Shown here in pieces: positions 5,492-10,176 of a DNA stretch of 10,352 nt (its first letter is position 1; each line of letters starts with the position of its first letter). The notes under the pieces were generated by a model. The model saw only the letters and a list, made by a program, of their open reading frames with translations. It was not told where the DNA came from and ran no database searches. The translations under genes were made by a program, and so were the position numbers. The DNA comes from DASVSE01 sp036399715 (GTDB taxonomy: Bacteria > Bacteroidota > Rhodothermia > Rhodothermales > Rubricoccaceae): NCBI GenBank assembly GCA_036399715.1, contig DASWMO010000020.1, forward strand, positions 1-10,352. Direction: 5' to 3'.

Positions 5492-6010
5492 ATGTTGATG
5501 CCGAAGCGGACCAAGTTCCGCAAGATGCAGAAGGGCCGCGTGACGGGGCTCGCCCACCGCGGGTCGCGGATCGCCTTCGGCGACTACGGGATCAAGTCCC
5601 TCGATGCCGGCTGGCTCACGAGCCGCCAGATCGAGTCCGCCCGTATCGCCATGACGCGCTACATGAAGCGCGTCGGCAAGGTGTGGATCCGGGTCTTCCC
5701 GGACAAGCCGATCACGAAGAAGCCTGCCGAGACCCGCATGGGCAAGGGCAAAGGCTCGCCCGAGTACTGGGTGGCCGTCGTCAAGCCGGGCCGCATCCTG
5801 TTCGAGATCGGCGGCGTGCCCGAGGACGTCGCCCGCGAGGCGCTGCGCCTCGCGATCCAGAAGCTGCCCGTCCAGGCCAAGTTCGTCATGCGCCCCGAGC
5901 TGACGCCCGTCGGCCTCCCGGCTGAGACCGAGGCGGACGCTGACGTCCCGACGGGCGCTGCGGACGAGTTTGAGACGACGCCGAGCGACGCCGCGACCGA
6001 CGCCGCCTGA
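5492..6010 (+). CDS. rplP: 50S ribosomal protein L16 with acidic C-terminal tail
   Basis: The start MLMPKRTKFRKMQKGRV is the standard L16 opening; the second in-frame ATG (5498) would remove two conserved residues. KVWIRVFPDKPITKKPAETRMGKGKGSPEYWVAVV (63-97, split here across two motifs: WIRVFPDKP and RMGKGKG) and GRILFEIGGV (100-109) are typical. L16 binds near the A site of the 50S subunit and is added late in assembly. The family usually stops at about 137-144 residues; this protein has 172. The added part (141-172) contains nine Asp/Glu and no Lys/Arg, odd for a protein that otherwise binds rRNA through basic groups. It has no recognisable motif and should be disordered. The stop is TGA. 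Confidence 0.98.
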   Translation: MLMPKRTKFRKMQKGRVTGLAHRGSRIAFGDYGIKSLDAGWLTSRQIESARIAMTRYMKRVGKVWIRVFPDKPITKKPAETRMGKGKGSPEYWVAVVKPGRILFEIGGVPEDVAREALRLAIQKLPVQAKFVMRPELTPVGLPAETEADADVPTGAADEFETTPSDAATDAA

Positions 6011-6066
6011 TTCCCTGCTCCGCACGCGTGCTCAGGCAGGACGCGCGGGGCCTATCCGACCCGACC

Positions 6067-6303
6067 ATGAAGACCAGCGACATCCACGCCCTCTCGGAGA
6101 GCGAGATCGAGCAGCGCATCGCCGAAGAGCAGCGCGACCTCACGGACCTCCGTTTCCGCCGCGCCGTGGCGGGCCTGGAGAACCCGATCGTGCTGCGCGA
6201 GAAGCGCCGCGACATCGCCCGCATGAAGACCGTCCTCGCGCAGAAGCGGGACGTCCTCGGCGGCGATGTCCCGACCGACCTCACGGGCGGCGTCGAGGCC
6301 TAA
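6067..6303 (+). CDS. rpmC: 50S ribosomal protein L29
   Basis: The 78-residue protein begins MKTSDIHALSESEIEQ and has the two-helix L29 form with the signature LTDLRFRRAVAGLENP (25-40) and REKRRDIARMKTVL (44-57). The frame is open upstream, but only the ATG after CCCGACC gives an L29 start. L29 lies beside L23 at the peptide exit tunnel. A short tail (65-78) rich in Gly and Asp follows the usual end. The 56-nt spacer from rplP contains a 10-nt palindrome GCACGCGTGC (6022-6031) and only weak longer stems. The gene is followed by the longest spacer in the window. Confidence 0.97.
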   Translation: MKTSDIHALSESEIEQRIAEEQRDLTDLRFRRAVAGLENPIVLREKRRDIARMKTVLAQKRDVLGGDVPTDLTGGVEA

Positions 6304-6541
6304 TCCGCCCCGGCTCCAGCCGTGCTGCGCCCGGATGGCCCGTCCGTCCGGGCGCAGCCGTGAAGCTTCGGCGCGACCCCGGCCAGTCCCGGCGGTCTGA
6401 CAGAACCTTCACGGGACATGCCGTATTCTCTGAGGCTATGGGCGACCCGACTTCGCCCGGCGGCCCGGCCGCCCGCTCCGTTACCGGAGCGCTCCGTTTC
6501 CGTAGTTGGTGAGGTCACGGCTCACCAAGCGACCCCCTTCC
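6304..6541 (+). promoter_or_regulatory. 238-nt structured spacer between rpmC and rpsQ
   Basis: Usually these two genes nearly touch. Here the gap holds four perfect stems. GCTGCGCCCGGA (6324-6335) pairs with TCCGGGCGCAGC (6347-6358). CGTGAAG (6359-6365) pairs with CTTCACG (6407-6413). CGCTCCG (6474-6480) pairs with CGGAGCG (6485-6491) around TTAC. TTGGTGAG (6506-6513) pairs with CTCACCAA (6521-6528), ending 13 nt before the rpsQ ATG. The first and second stems adjoin and could stack. A 24-codon ATG-to-TGA frame (6438-6512) ends inside the last stem. Bases 6397-6440 are slightly less GC-rich, but no good promoter is seen. I regard the spacer as a probable RNA regulatory or processing region. 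Confidence 0.5.
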
Positions 6542-6832
6542 ATGGCAGAAGTAACCGATACGACGGCTGAGGCCGTCGAGGCCCGCAACGCGCGCAAGCA
6601 GCGCGTCGGCCTCGTCGTCTCGTCCAAGATGGACAAGACGATCACCATCGCGATCGAGCGGCAGGTGAAGCACCCCATCTACGGCAAGTACGTCAAGCAG
6701 ACGACGAAGCTGAAGGCACACGACGAGACCAACGACGCTGGCGAAGGCGACACGGTCCGCATCCAGGAGACGCGCCCGCTCTCGAAGACGAAGCGCTGGC
6801 GCCTCGTGGAGATCGTTGAGCGCGCCCGCTAA
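6542..6832 (+). CDS. rpsQ: 30S ribosomal protein S17
   Basis: The 96-residue protein carries the S17 OB-fold: RVGLVVSSKMDKTITIAIER (21-40), HPIYGKYVKQT (44-54), HDETNDAGEGD (60-70) and TVRIQETRPLSKTKRW (71-86). S17 is a primary 16S rRNA binder in the 30S body. The ATG at 6542 is preferred over an in-frame TTG at 6506: the extra 12 residues have no S17 similarity, and the TTG lies within the left arm of a hairpin. The chosen start still leaves an Ala/Glu/Thr-rich extension of about 18 residues before the fold. CCCCCTTCC precedes the ATG, so there is no Shine-Dalgarno. Confidence 0.96.
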   Translation: MAEVTDTTAEAVEARNARKQRVGLVVSSKMDKTITIAIERQVKHPIYGKYVKQTTKLKAHDETNDAGEGDTVRIQETRPLSKTKRWRLVEIVERAR

Positions 6833-6841
6833 TCACCCGCT

Positions 6842-6861
6842 GCGTTCCTCGAGTGGAGCGC
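6842..6861 (+). promoter_or_regulatory. Hairpin between rpsQ and rplN
   Basis: GCGTTCC (6842-6848) pairs with GGAGCGC (6855-6861), with one G-U pair, around TCGAGT. It ends 17 nt before the rplN ATG, the same distance seen before rplP and rplV. It is modest on its own; its value is as part of the repeated layout. Confidence 0.35.
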
Positions 6862-6878
6862 GCACAGACTGAGAACCC

Positions 6879-7247
6879 ATGATTCAGCAAGAATCCCGGC
6901 TCAACGTCGCCGACAACAGCGGGGCGAAGCAGGTGCTCTGCATCCGCGTGCTCGGCGGCTCCGGCCGCCGCTACGCCCGCGTCGGCGACCGCATCGTGGT
7001 CAGCGTCAAGAACGCGATCCCCGGTGGCAACGTGAAGAAGGGCGACGTCTCCAAGGCCGTCGTCGTCCGTACCAAGAAGGAGTACCGCCGCTCGGACGGC
7101 TCCTACATCCGCTTCGACGAGAACGCGGCGGTCCTGCTCAACGACTCGGACGAGCCGCGCGGGACGCGCATCTTCGGCCCCGTCGCGCGCGAGCTCCGCG
7201 ACCGGCAGTTCATGCGGATCGTGTCCCTCGCACCTGAAGTCCTCTAA
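6879..7247 (+). CDS. rplN: 50S ribosomal protein L14
   Basis: The 122-residue length and sequence are exactly those expected of L14: MIQQESRLNVADNSGAK (1-17), GDRIVVSVKNAIPGGNVKKG (36-55), VVVRTKKEYRRSDGSYIRFD (61-80), NAAVLLN, RGTRIFGPVARELRD. L14 sits at the subunit interface in bridges with 16S rRNA. It marks the beginning of the part equivalent to the E. coli spc operon. No promoter is evident in the 46-nt spacer ahead of it. Only four bases separate its TAA from rplX, so those two genes are likely translated together. GAGAACCC precedes the ATG, with no Shine-Dalgarno at proper spacing. Confidence 0.99.
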   Translation: MIQQESRLNVADNSGAKQVLCIRVLGGSGRRYARVGDRIVVSVKNAIPGGNVKKGDVSKAVVVRTKKEYRRSDGSYIRFDENAAVLLNDSDEPRGTRIFGPVARELRDRQFMRIVSLAPEVL

Positions 7248-7251
7248 GCCG

Positions 7252-7638
7252 ATGCCCCGCACGAAGAACAAGCAGAAGAAGCTGCACGTCAAGAAGGGCG
7301 ACATCGTCGCGCTGACCAAGGCGATCACGAGCTCCGAGGCGCTCGGCCAGGACCGGCCCAAGGGCTACCAGGCCCGCGTGCTCAAGGTGTACCGCGCCAA
7401 GGAGCGCGTCCTTGTCGAGGGCGTCAATGTGCGTTACAAGCACACGAAGCCCGACCAGGCCAACCCCAACGGTGGCCGCATCGAAGCTGAGCGTCCGATC
7501 CACGCCTCGAACGTCCTGCCGGTCGACGGCAACGGCAAGCCGACCCGTGTCGGGCGCAAGCTCATCACGGACCCCACGACGGGGCAGGGCCGCTGGGTCC
7601 GCGTTGCCAAGACGACCGGCCTCGAGCTGGACCGCTAA
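7252..7638 (+). CDS. rplX: 50S ribosomal protein L24
   Basis: The protein has the L24 core: LHVKKGDIVAL (11-21), RVLKVYRAKERVLVEGVN (42-59), KHTKPDQANPNGGRIE (63-78), PIHASNV (82-88) and KPTRVGRK (96-103). L24 starts 50S assembly by binding the 5' domain of 23S rRNA. At 128 residues it is longer than the usual 100-110. Where L24 normally has a short glycine/lysine turn of the KOW motif, this one has ITSSEALGQDRPKGYQ (25-40), which I estimate adds about ten residues. The N-terminus also carries a basic lead of about ten residues (MPRTKNKQKK). The start follows rplN by four bases. Confidence 0.96.
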   Translation: MPRTKNKQKKLHVKKGDIVALTKAITSSEALGQDRPKGYQARVLKVYRAKERVLVEGVNVRYKHTKPDQANPNGGRIEAERPIHASNVLPVDGNGKPTRVGRKLITDPTTGQGRWVRVAKTTGLELDR

Positions 7639-7639
7639 C

Positions 7640-7698
7640 CACCCGCGCGCGTCCCCGACGCGCGCCAACCGTCGGGTGCGGGAAACGTCTGCGTGACG
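7640..7698 (+). promoter_or_regulatory. Stem structures in the rplX-rplE spacer
   Basis: GCGCGCGTC (7645-7653) pairs perfectly with GACGCGCGC (7657-7665) around CCC. CACCC (7640-7644) pairs with GGGTG (7674-7678) outside it. A smaller CGTC/GACG stem follows (7686-7698). They fill most of the 82-nt gap before rplE, which in E. coli is where S8 binds its own mRNA. No S8-site sequence features can be recognised here by eye. Confidence 0.4.
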
Positions 7699-7720
7699 CC
7701 CCGTGCCCTGGCCACCCTCT

Positions 7721-8290
7721 ATGGAGAACTACACCCCGCGGTTCAAGAGCCGCTACCGCGAGCAGGTCGTGCCAGCGCTGCAGGAGCAGTTCGGCTACGC
7801 CAACATCATGCAGGTCCCGCGCCTGCAGAAGATCGTCGTCAACAAGGGCGTCGGCGAGGCGTCGCAGAACAAGAAGATCCTCGACGACGCCGTGCAGGAG
7901 ATCCGGACCATCACGGGGCAGCAGCCCTCGGTCCGCCTCGCCCGCAAGTCGATCTCCAACTTCAAGCTCCGTGAGCAGATGGCCGTCGGCGTGGCGGTGA
8001 CGCTGCGCGGCGACCGGATGTGGGAGTTTCTGGACCGCCTGATCACGCTCGCGCTCCCGCGCGTCCGTGACTTCAAGGGTGTCCCAGACCGCTCCTTCGA
8101 TGGCCGCGGCAACTACACGCTCGGCGTGAAGGAGCAGATCATCTTCCCCGAGATCGTCATCGACCAGGTCGCGCGCATCTCAGGGCTCGACATCACCTTC
8201 GTTACGACGGCGCAGACGGACGAGGAGGCGCAGGCGCTGCTTCGCGCCTTCGGCATGCCGTTCGTCCGTCGCGAGACGCAGGACGCCTAA
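7721..8290 (+). CDS. rplE: 50S ribosomal protein L5
   Basis: The 189-residue protein is a complete L5: YTPRFKSRYREQVVPAL (4-20), VPRLQKIVVNKGVGEA (32-47), the LARKSISNFKLREQMAVG segment (73-90), LPRVRDFKGVP (112-122), and QIIFPEI (139-145) near the end. L5 binds 5S rRNA and contacts P-site tRNA and S13 across the subunits. The ATG giving MENYTPR is preferred; an in-frame GTG six codons upstream (7703) would add MPWPPS, which has no family support. CCACCCTCT precedes the ATG, so there is no Shine-Dalgarno. rpsN follows after 11 nt. Confidence 0.98.
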   Translation: MENYTPRFKSRYREQVVPALQEQFGYANIMQVPRLQKIVVNKGVGEASQNKKILDDAVQEIRTITGQQPSVRLARKSISNFKLREQMAVGVAVTLRGDRMWEFLDRLITLALPRVRDFKGVPDRSFDGRGNYTLGVKEQIIFPEIVIDQVARISGLDITFVTTAQTDEEAQALLRAFGMPFVRRETQDA

Positions 8291-8301
8291 CCCAAACTCC
8301 C

Positions 8302-8571
8302 ATGGCCAAGAAGAGCCTCATCGCCCGCGAGACCAAGCGCCGCAAGGTCGTCGAGCAGTACGCCGAGCGCCGTGCGCAGCTGAAGAAGGAGGGCAACTAC
8401 GAGGAGCTCCAGAAGCTGCCCCGTAACGCGAGCCCGGTCCGGCTGCACAACCGCTGCTCCCTCACGGGGCGCCCCCGCGGCTACATCCGGAAGTTCGGCC
8501 TCAGCCGCAACATGTTCCGCGAGCTGGCCCTCGACGGCAAGATCCCCGGGATCCGCAAGTCGAGCTGGTAA
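8302..8571 (+). CDS. rpsN: 30S ribosomal protein S14 (zinc-free long form)
   Basis: The 89-residue protein ends in the S14 core RNASPVRLHNRCSLTGRPRG (41-60) followed by YIRKFGLSRNMFRELALDG. It belongs to the longer form without the paired CxxC zinc sites: only one Cys (52) is present. S14 sits in the 30S head beside S3 and S10 and is a late assembly protein. The short N-terminal helix region (MAKKSLIARETKRRK) is intact. It is preceded by CCCAAACTCCC, only 11 nt after rplE, and followed by a highly structured 129-nt spacer. Confidence 0.98.
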   Translation: MAKKSLIARETKRRKVVEQYAERRAQLKKEGNYEELQKLPRNASPVRLHNRCSLTGRPRGYIRKFGLSRNMFRELALDGKIPGIRKSSW

Positions 8572-8579
8572 TCCACCGT

Positions 8580-8637
8580 GGGGTGTGAGTAACGGGCGGC
8601 TGCGATGAGCACCAACCTGTAACTCCACCCCGAGTTA
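8580..8637 (+). promoter_or_regulatory. Two mutually exclusive RNA pairings after rpsN
   Basis: GGGGTG (8580-8585) plus GAGT (8587-8590) and AC (8592-8593) can pair with CACCCC (8626-8631), ACTC (8622-8625) and GT (8619-8620): 12 pairs with one bulge (8586) and one A-A mismatch. The same ACTC strand alternatively forms a local hairpin, TAACTC (8620-8625) with GAGTTA (8632-8637). The two folds cannot coexist, which is the layout of a switch. No ligand or protein is known. Confidence 0.4.
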
Positions 8638-8646
8638 TTCCTCTAG

Positions 8647-8692
8647 CGGCCAGGTGGCGTCCCGCCCTCGGGGGCGGGCGCCAAACCGGCCG
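8647..8692 (+). promoter_or_regulatory. Long hairpin directly before rpsH
   Basis: From outside in: CGGCC (8647-8651) with GGCCG (8688-8692); GGT (8653-8655) with ACC (8685-8687); GGCG (8656-8659) with CGCC (8679-8682); CCCGCCC (8661-8667) with GGGCGGG (8672-8678), loop TCGG. That is 19 pairs with bulged A8652, T8660 and A8683-A8684. It ends eight bases before the rpsH ATG, close enough to affect initiation. S8 is the known repressor of spc operons in E. coli, so this is a natural candidate for S8 self-control, but that is an inference from position only. Confidence 0.5.
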
Positions 8693-8700
8693 AAGAACCA

Positions 8701-9102
8701 ATGAGCGCTATCAGCGACCCCGTCGCGGACTTCCTCACCCGGATCCGCAACGCCCAGAAAGCCCGCCACCCGCATCTCGACGTCCCGGCGTCGAAGCTCA
8801 AGCGGGCCATCACGCAGATCCTTCTCGACAAGGGCTACGTGAAGGACTACGTCAACATCGAGGACGACAAGCAGGGCCTGATCCGGGTCTACTTGAAGTA
8901 CCTCCGCGGCGGGATGCCGGTCATCCAGCGCATCGATCGCATCTCGAAGCCCGGCCTGCGCCGCTTCGTCGGTGTCGACAAGCTGCCGCGCGTGATGAAC
9001 GGCCTCGGCATCGCCATCGTCTCGACCAGCCAGGGCGTGATGACGGACAAGGAGGCCCGCCGCGCCGGCATCGGCGGCGAAGTCCTCGCCATCGTCCACT
9101 AA
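8701..9102 (+). CDS. rpsH: 30S ribosomal protein S8
   Basis: The 133-residue protein shows DPVADFLTRIRNA (6-18), KLKRAITQILLDKGY (32-46), and the S8 signature STSQGVMTDKEARRAGIGGE (108-127). S8 binds the central domain of 16S rRNA and is essential for 30S platform assembly. In E. coli it also represses the spc operon by binding its mRNA. It is preceded by GAAGAACCA and, just upstream, the long hairpin. Length and motifs are ordinary. The 129-nt gap separating it from rpsN is not: in most spc operons these genes are nearly adjacent. Confidence 0.99.
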   Translation: MSAISDPVADFLTRIRNAQKARHPHLDVPASKLKRAITQILLDKGYVKDYVNIEDDKQGLIRVYLKYLRGGMPVIQRIDRISKPGLRRFVGVDKLPRVMNGLGIAIVSTSQGVMTDKEARRAGIGGEVLAIVH

Positions 9103-9107
9103 GAGCC

Positions 9108-9127
9108 AGCGCTCGGTACCCGGCGCT
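9108..9127 (+). promoter_or_regulatory. Hairpin between rpsH and rplF
   Basis: AGCGC (9108-9112) pairs with GCGCT (9123-9127); CGG (9114-9116) pairs with CCG (9120-9122) inside, with bulged T9113 and loop TAC. It takes up half of the 38-nt gap and ends 13 nt before the rplF ATG. A second GCGCT (9130-9134) offers an alternative partner for the left arm. Confidence 0.3.
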
Positions 9128-9140
9128 CCGCGCTACCCCC

Positions 9141-9695
9141 ATGTCTCGAATCGGAAAACTGCCGATCCTGACGCCCGACGGCGTCACGATCTCGGTGTCG
9201 GACAAGAACCACGTCGTCGTGAAGGGCCCGAAGGGTGAGCTCGCGCTCGCCGTGGACCCGGACATCTCCATCGCCCAGGGCGACGAGGGCTTCGAGGTCA
9301 CGCGCCCGACGGATCAGAAGCGCCACCGCGCGCTCCACGGCCTCACGCGCTCGCTCGTCGCCAACATGGTCGAGGGCGTCTCGAACGGCTACCGCAAGGA
9401 GCTGGAGGTGATCGGCGTCGGCTACCGCGCCGAGGTCACGAACGGGATCCTCGAGATGGCCCTCGGCTTCTCGCACCCGATCTACTTCCTCCCCCCGGAC
9501 GGCATCACGCTCACGGCGACGACCGTCCGCGGCCAGAGCCCGCGCGTCGTCATCGAGGGCATCGACAAGCAGCTCGTCGGTCAGGTCGCGGCCAAGCTGC
9601 GCGCCCTCCGCCCGCCGGAGCCCTACAAGGGCAAGGGCATCCGCTACTCGGACGAGTTTGTCCGCCGCAAGGCTGGCAAGACGGCCGCTCGCTAA
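9141..9695 (+). CDS. rplF: 50S ribosomal protein L6
   Basis: The 184-residue protein is a full L6: the opening MSRIGKLPI, HVVVKGPKGEL (24-34), the HGLTRSLVANMVEGV turn (66-80), VIGVGYRAE (90-98), and the C-terminal signature PPEPYKGKGIRY (158-169). L6 binds the 23S sarcin-ricin region and supports translation factor binding. Both duplicated RNA-binding domains are present. The ATG is preceded by CTACCCCC without a Shine-Dalgarno. No oddities are seen. Confidence 0.99.
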   Translation: MSRIGKLPILTPDGVTISVSDKNHVVVKGPKGELALAVDPDISIAQGDEGFEVTRPTDQKRHRALHGLTRSLVANMVEGVSNGYRKELEVIGVGYRAEVTNGILEMALGFSHPIYFLPPDGITLTATTVRGQSPRVVIEGIDKQLVGQVAAKLRALRPPEPYKGKGIRYSDEFVRRKAGKTAAR

Positions 9696-9697
9696 TC

Positions 9698-9775
9698 CTC
9701 CGTGCTGGCCTCGGAGCGCGCACCGCGCACCAGGGCCGGCCTCACGCACAGGACCGACGGCGACTCCCGTCGGTC
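9698..9775 (+). promoter_or_regulatory. Stems in the rplF-rplR spacer, including a perfect 9-bp hairpin
   Basis: GACCGACGG (9752-9760) pairs perfectly with CCGTCGGTC (9767-9775) around CGACTC and ends 16 nt before the rplR ATG. A smaller stem, CTCCG (9698-9702) with CGGAG (9712-9716), follows the rplF stop. The spacer is 96 nt long, against a few nucleotides in many spc operons. No promoter or reading frame of note is seen in it. Confidence 0.45.
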
Positions 9776-9791
9776 TCAACTGCACCCGACT

Positions 9792-10145
9792 ATGTCCAAG
9801 ACCGCAACGAAGACGCTCCAGCGCGCCCGCATCCGCCGGCGCATTCGGGCCAAGGTGTCCGGCGGCGCGCAGCGCCCCCGCCTGAGCGTCTTCCGCTCCA
9901 ACAAGCACATTTACGCCCAGCTCATCGACGACGCCTCGGGCGTCACGCTCGCCGCGGCCAGCACGCGCGAGAGCGGGCAGGCCGGCAGCGGCGTCGAGGC
10001 TTCCAAGGCCGTCGGCCAGCGCCTCGCCGAGCGCGCCAAGGAGGCGGGCGTCGAGACCGCCGTCTTCGACCGCGGTGGCTACCGCTACCACGGCAACGTC
10101 AAAGCGCTCGCCGAGGGCGCGCGCGACGGCGGCCTCCAGTTCTGA
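9792..10145 (+). CDS. rplR: 50S ribosomal protein L18
   Basis: The 117-residue L18 begins MSKTATKTLQRARIRRRIRA, with the expected basic, flexible N-terminus. It holds RPRLSVFRSNKHIYAQ (28-43), the SKAVGQRLAERAKEAG helix (71-86) and FDRGGYRYHGNVKALAEGAR (92-111). L18 binds 5S rRNA together with L5. A GTG-started frame from 9702 would add 30 residues with no L18 similarity across the 9752-9775 hairpin, so the ATG after CACCCGACT is chosen. The stop is TGA. rpsE is expected next and follows after 31 nt. Confidence 0.97.
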   Translation: MSKTATKTLQRARIRRRIRAKVSGGAQRPRLSVFRSNKHIYAQLIDDASGVTLAAASTRESGQAGSGVEASKAVGQRLAERAKEAGVETAVFDRGGYRYHGNVKALAEGARDGGLQF

Positions 10146-10176
10146 CCCTCGGGTCGCACCCATTCCGAAAACACAG

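Noticed and set aside
5173..5523. Minus-strand frame encoding a His/Arg-rich repeat protein
   Set aside because: It is the complement of the GGN-repeat DNA encoding the S3 tail; reverse-complemented Gly codons (GCC, ACC) and offset reading give His/Arg runs.
5257..5925. 222-codon plus-strand frame overlapping the S3 tail and rplP
   Set aside because: It is out of frame with two certain genes and Val/Ala-rich from the GGN repeats; no family resemblance.
6397..6429. Possible promoter in the rpmC-rpsQ spacer: CTGACA (6397-6402) and TATTCT (6424-6429)
   Set aside because: The two boxes are 21 nt apart, too far for a normal sigma-70 promoter, TATTCT is only a partial match, and no Bacteroidota-type TAnnTTTG is present.
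8613..8619. CAACCTG in the rpsN-rpsH spacer, also found in the helix 21 region of E. coli 16S rRNA, considered as S8-site mimicry
   Set aside because: A 7-base match is expected by chance, and it corresponds to the variable outer part of the helix rather than the core bound by S8.
9099..10163. 354-codon minus-strand frame across rplF and rplR
   Set aside because: Same reason: an antisense frame with no domain and no independent start context.
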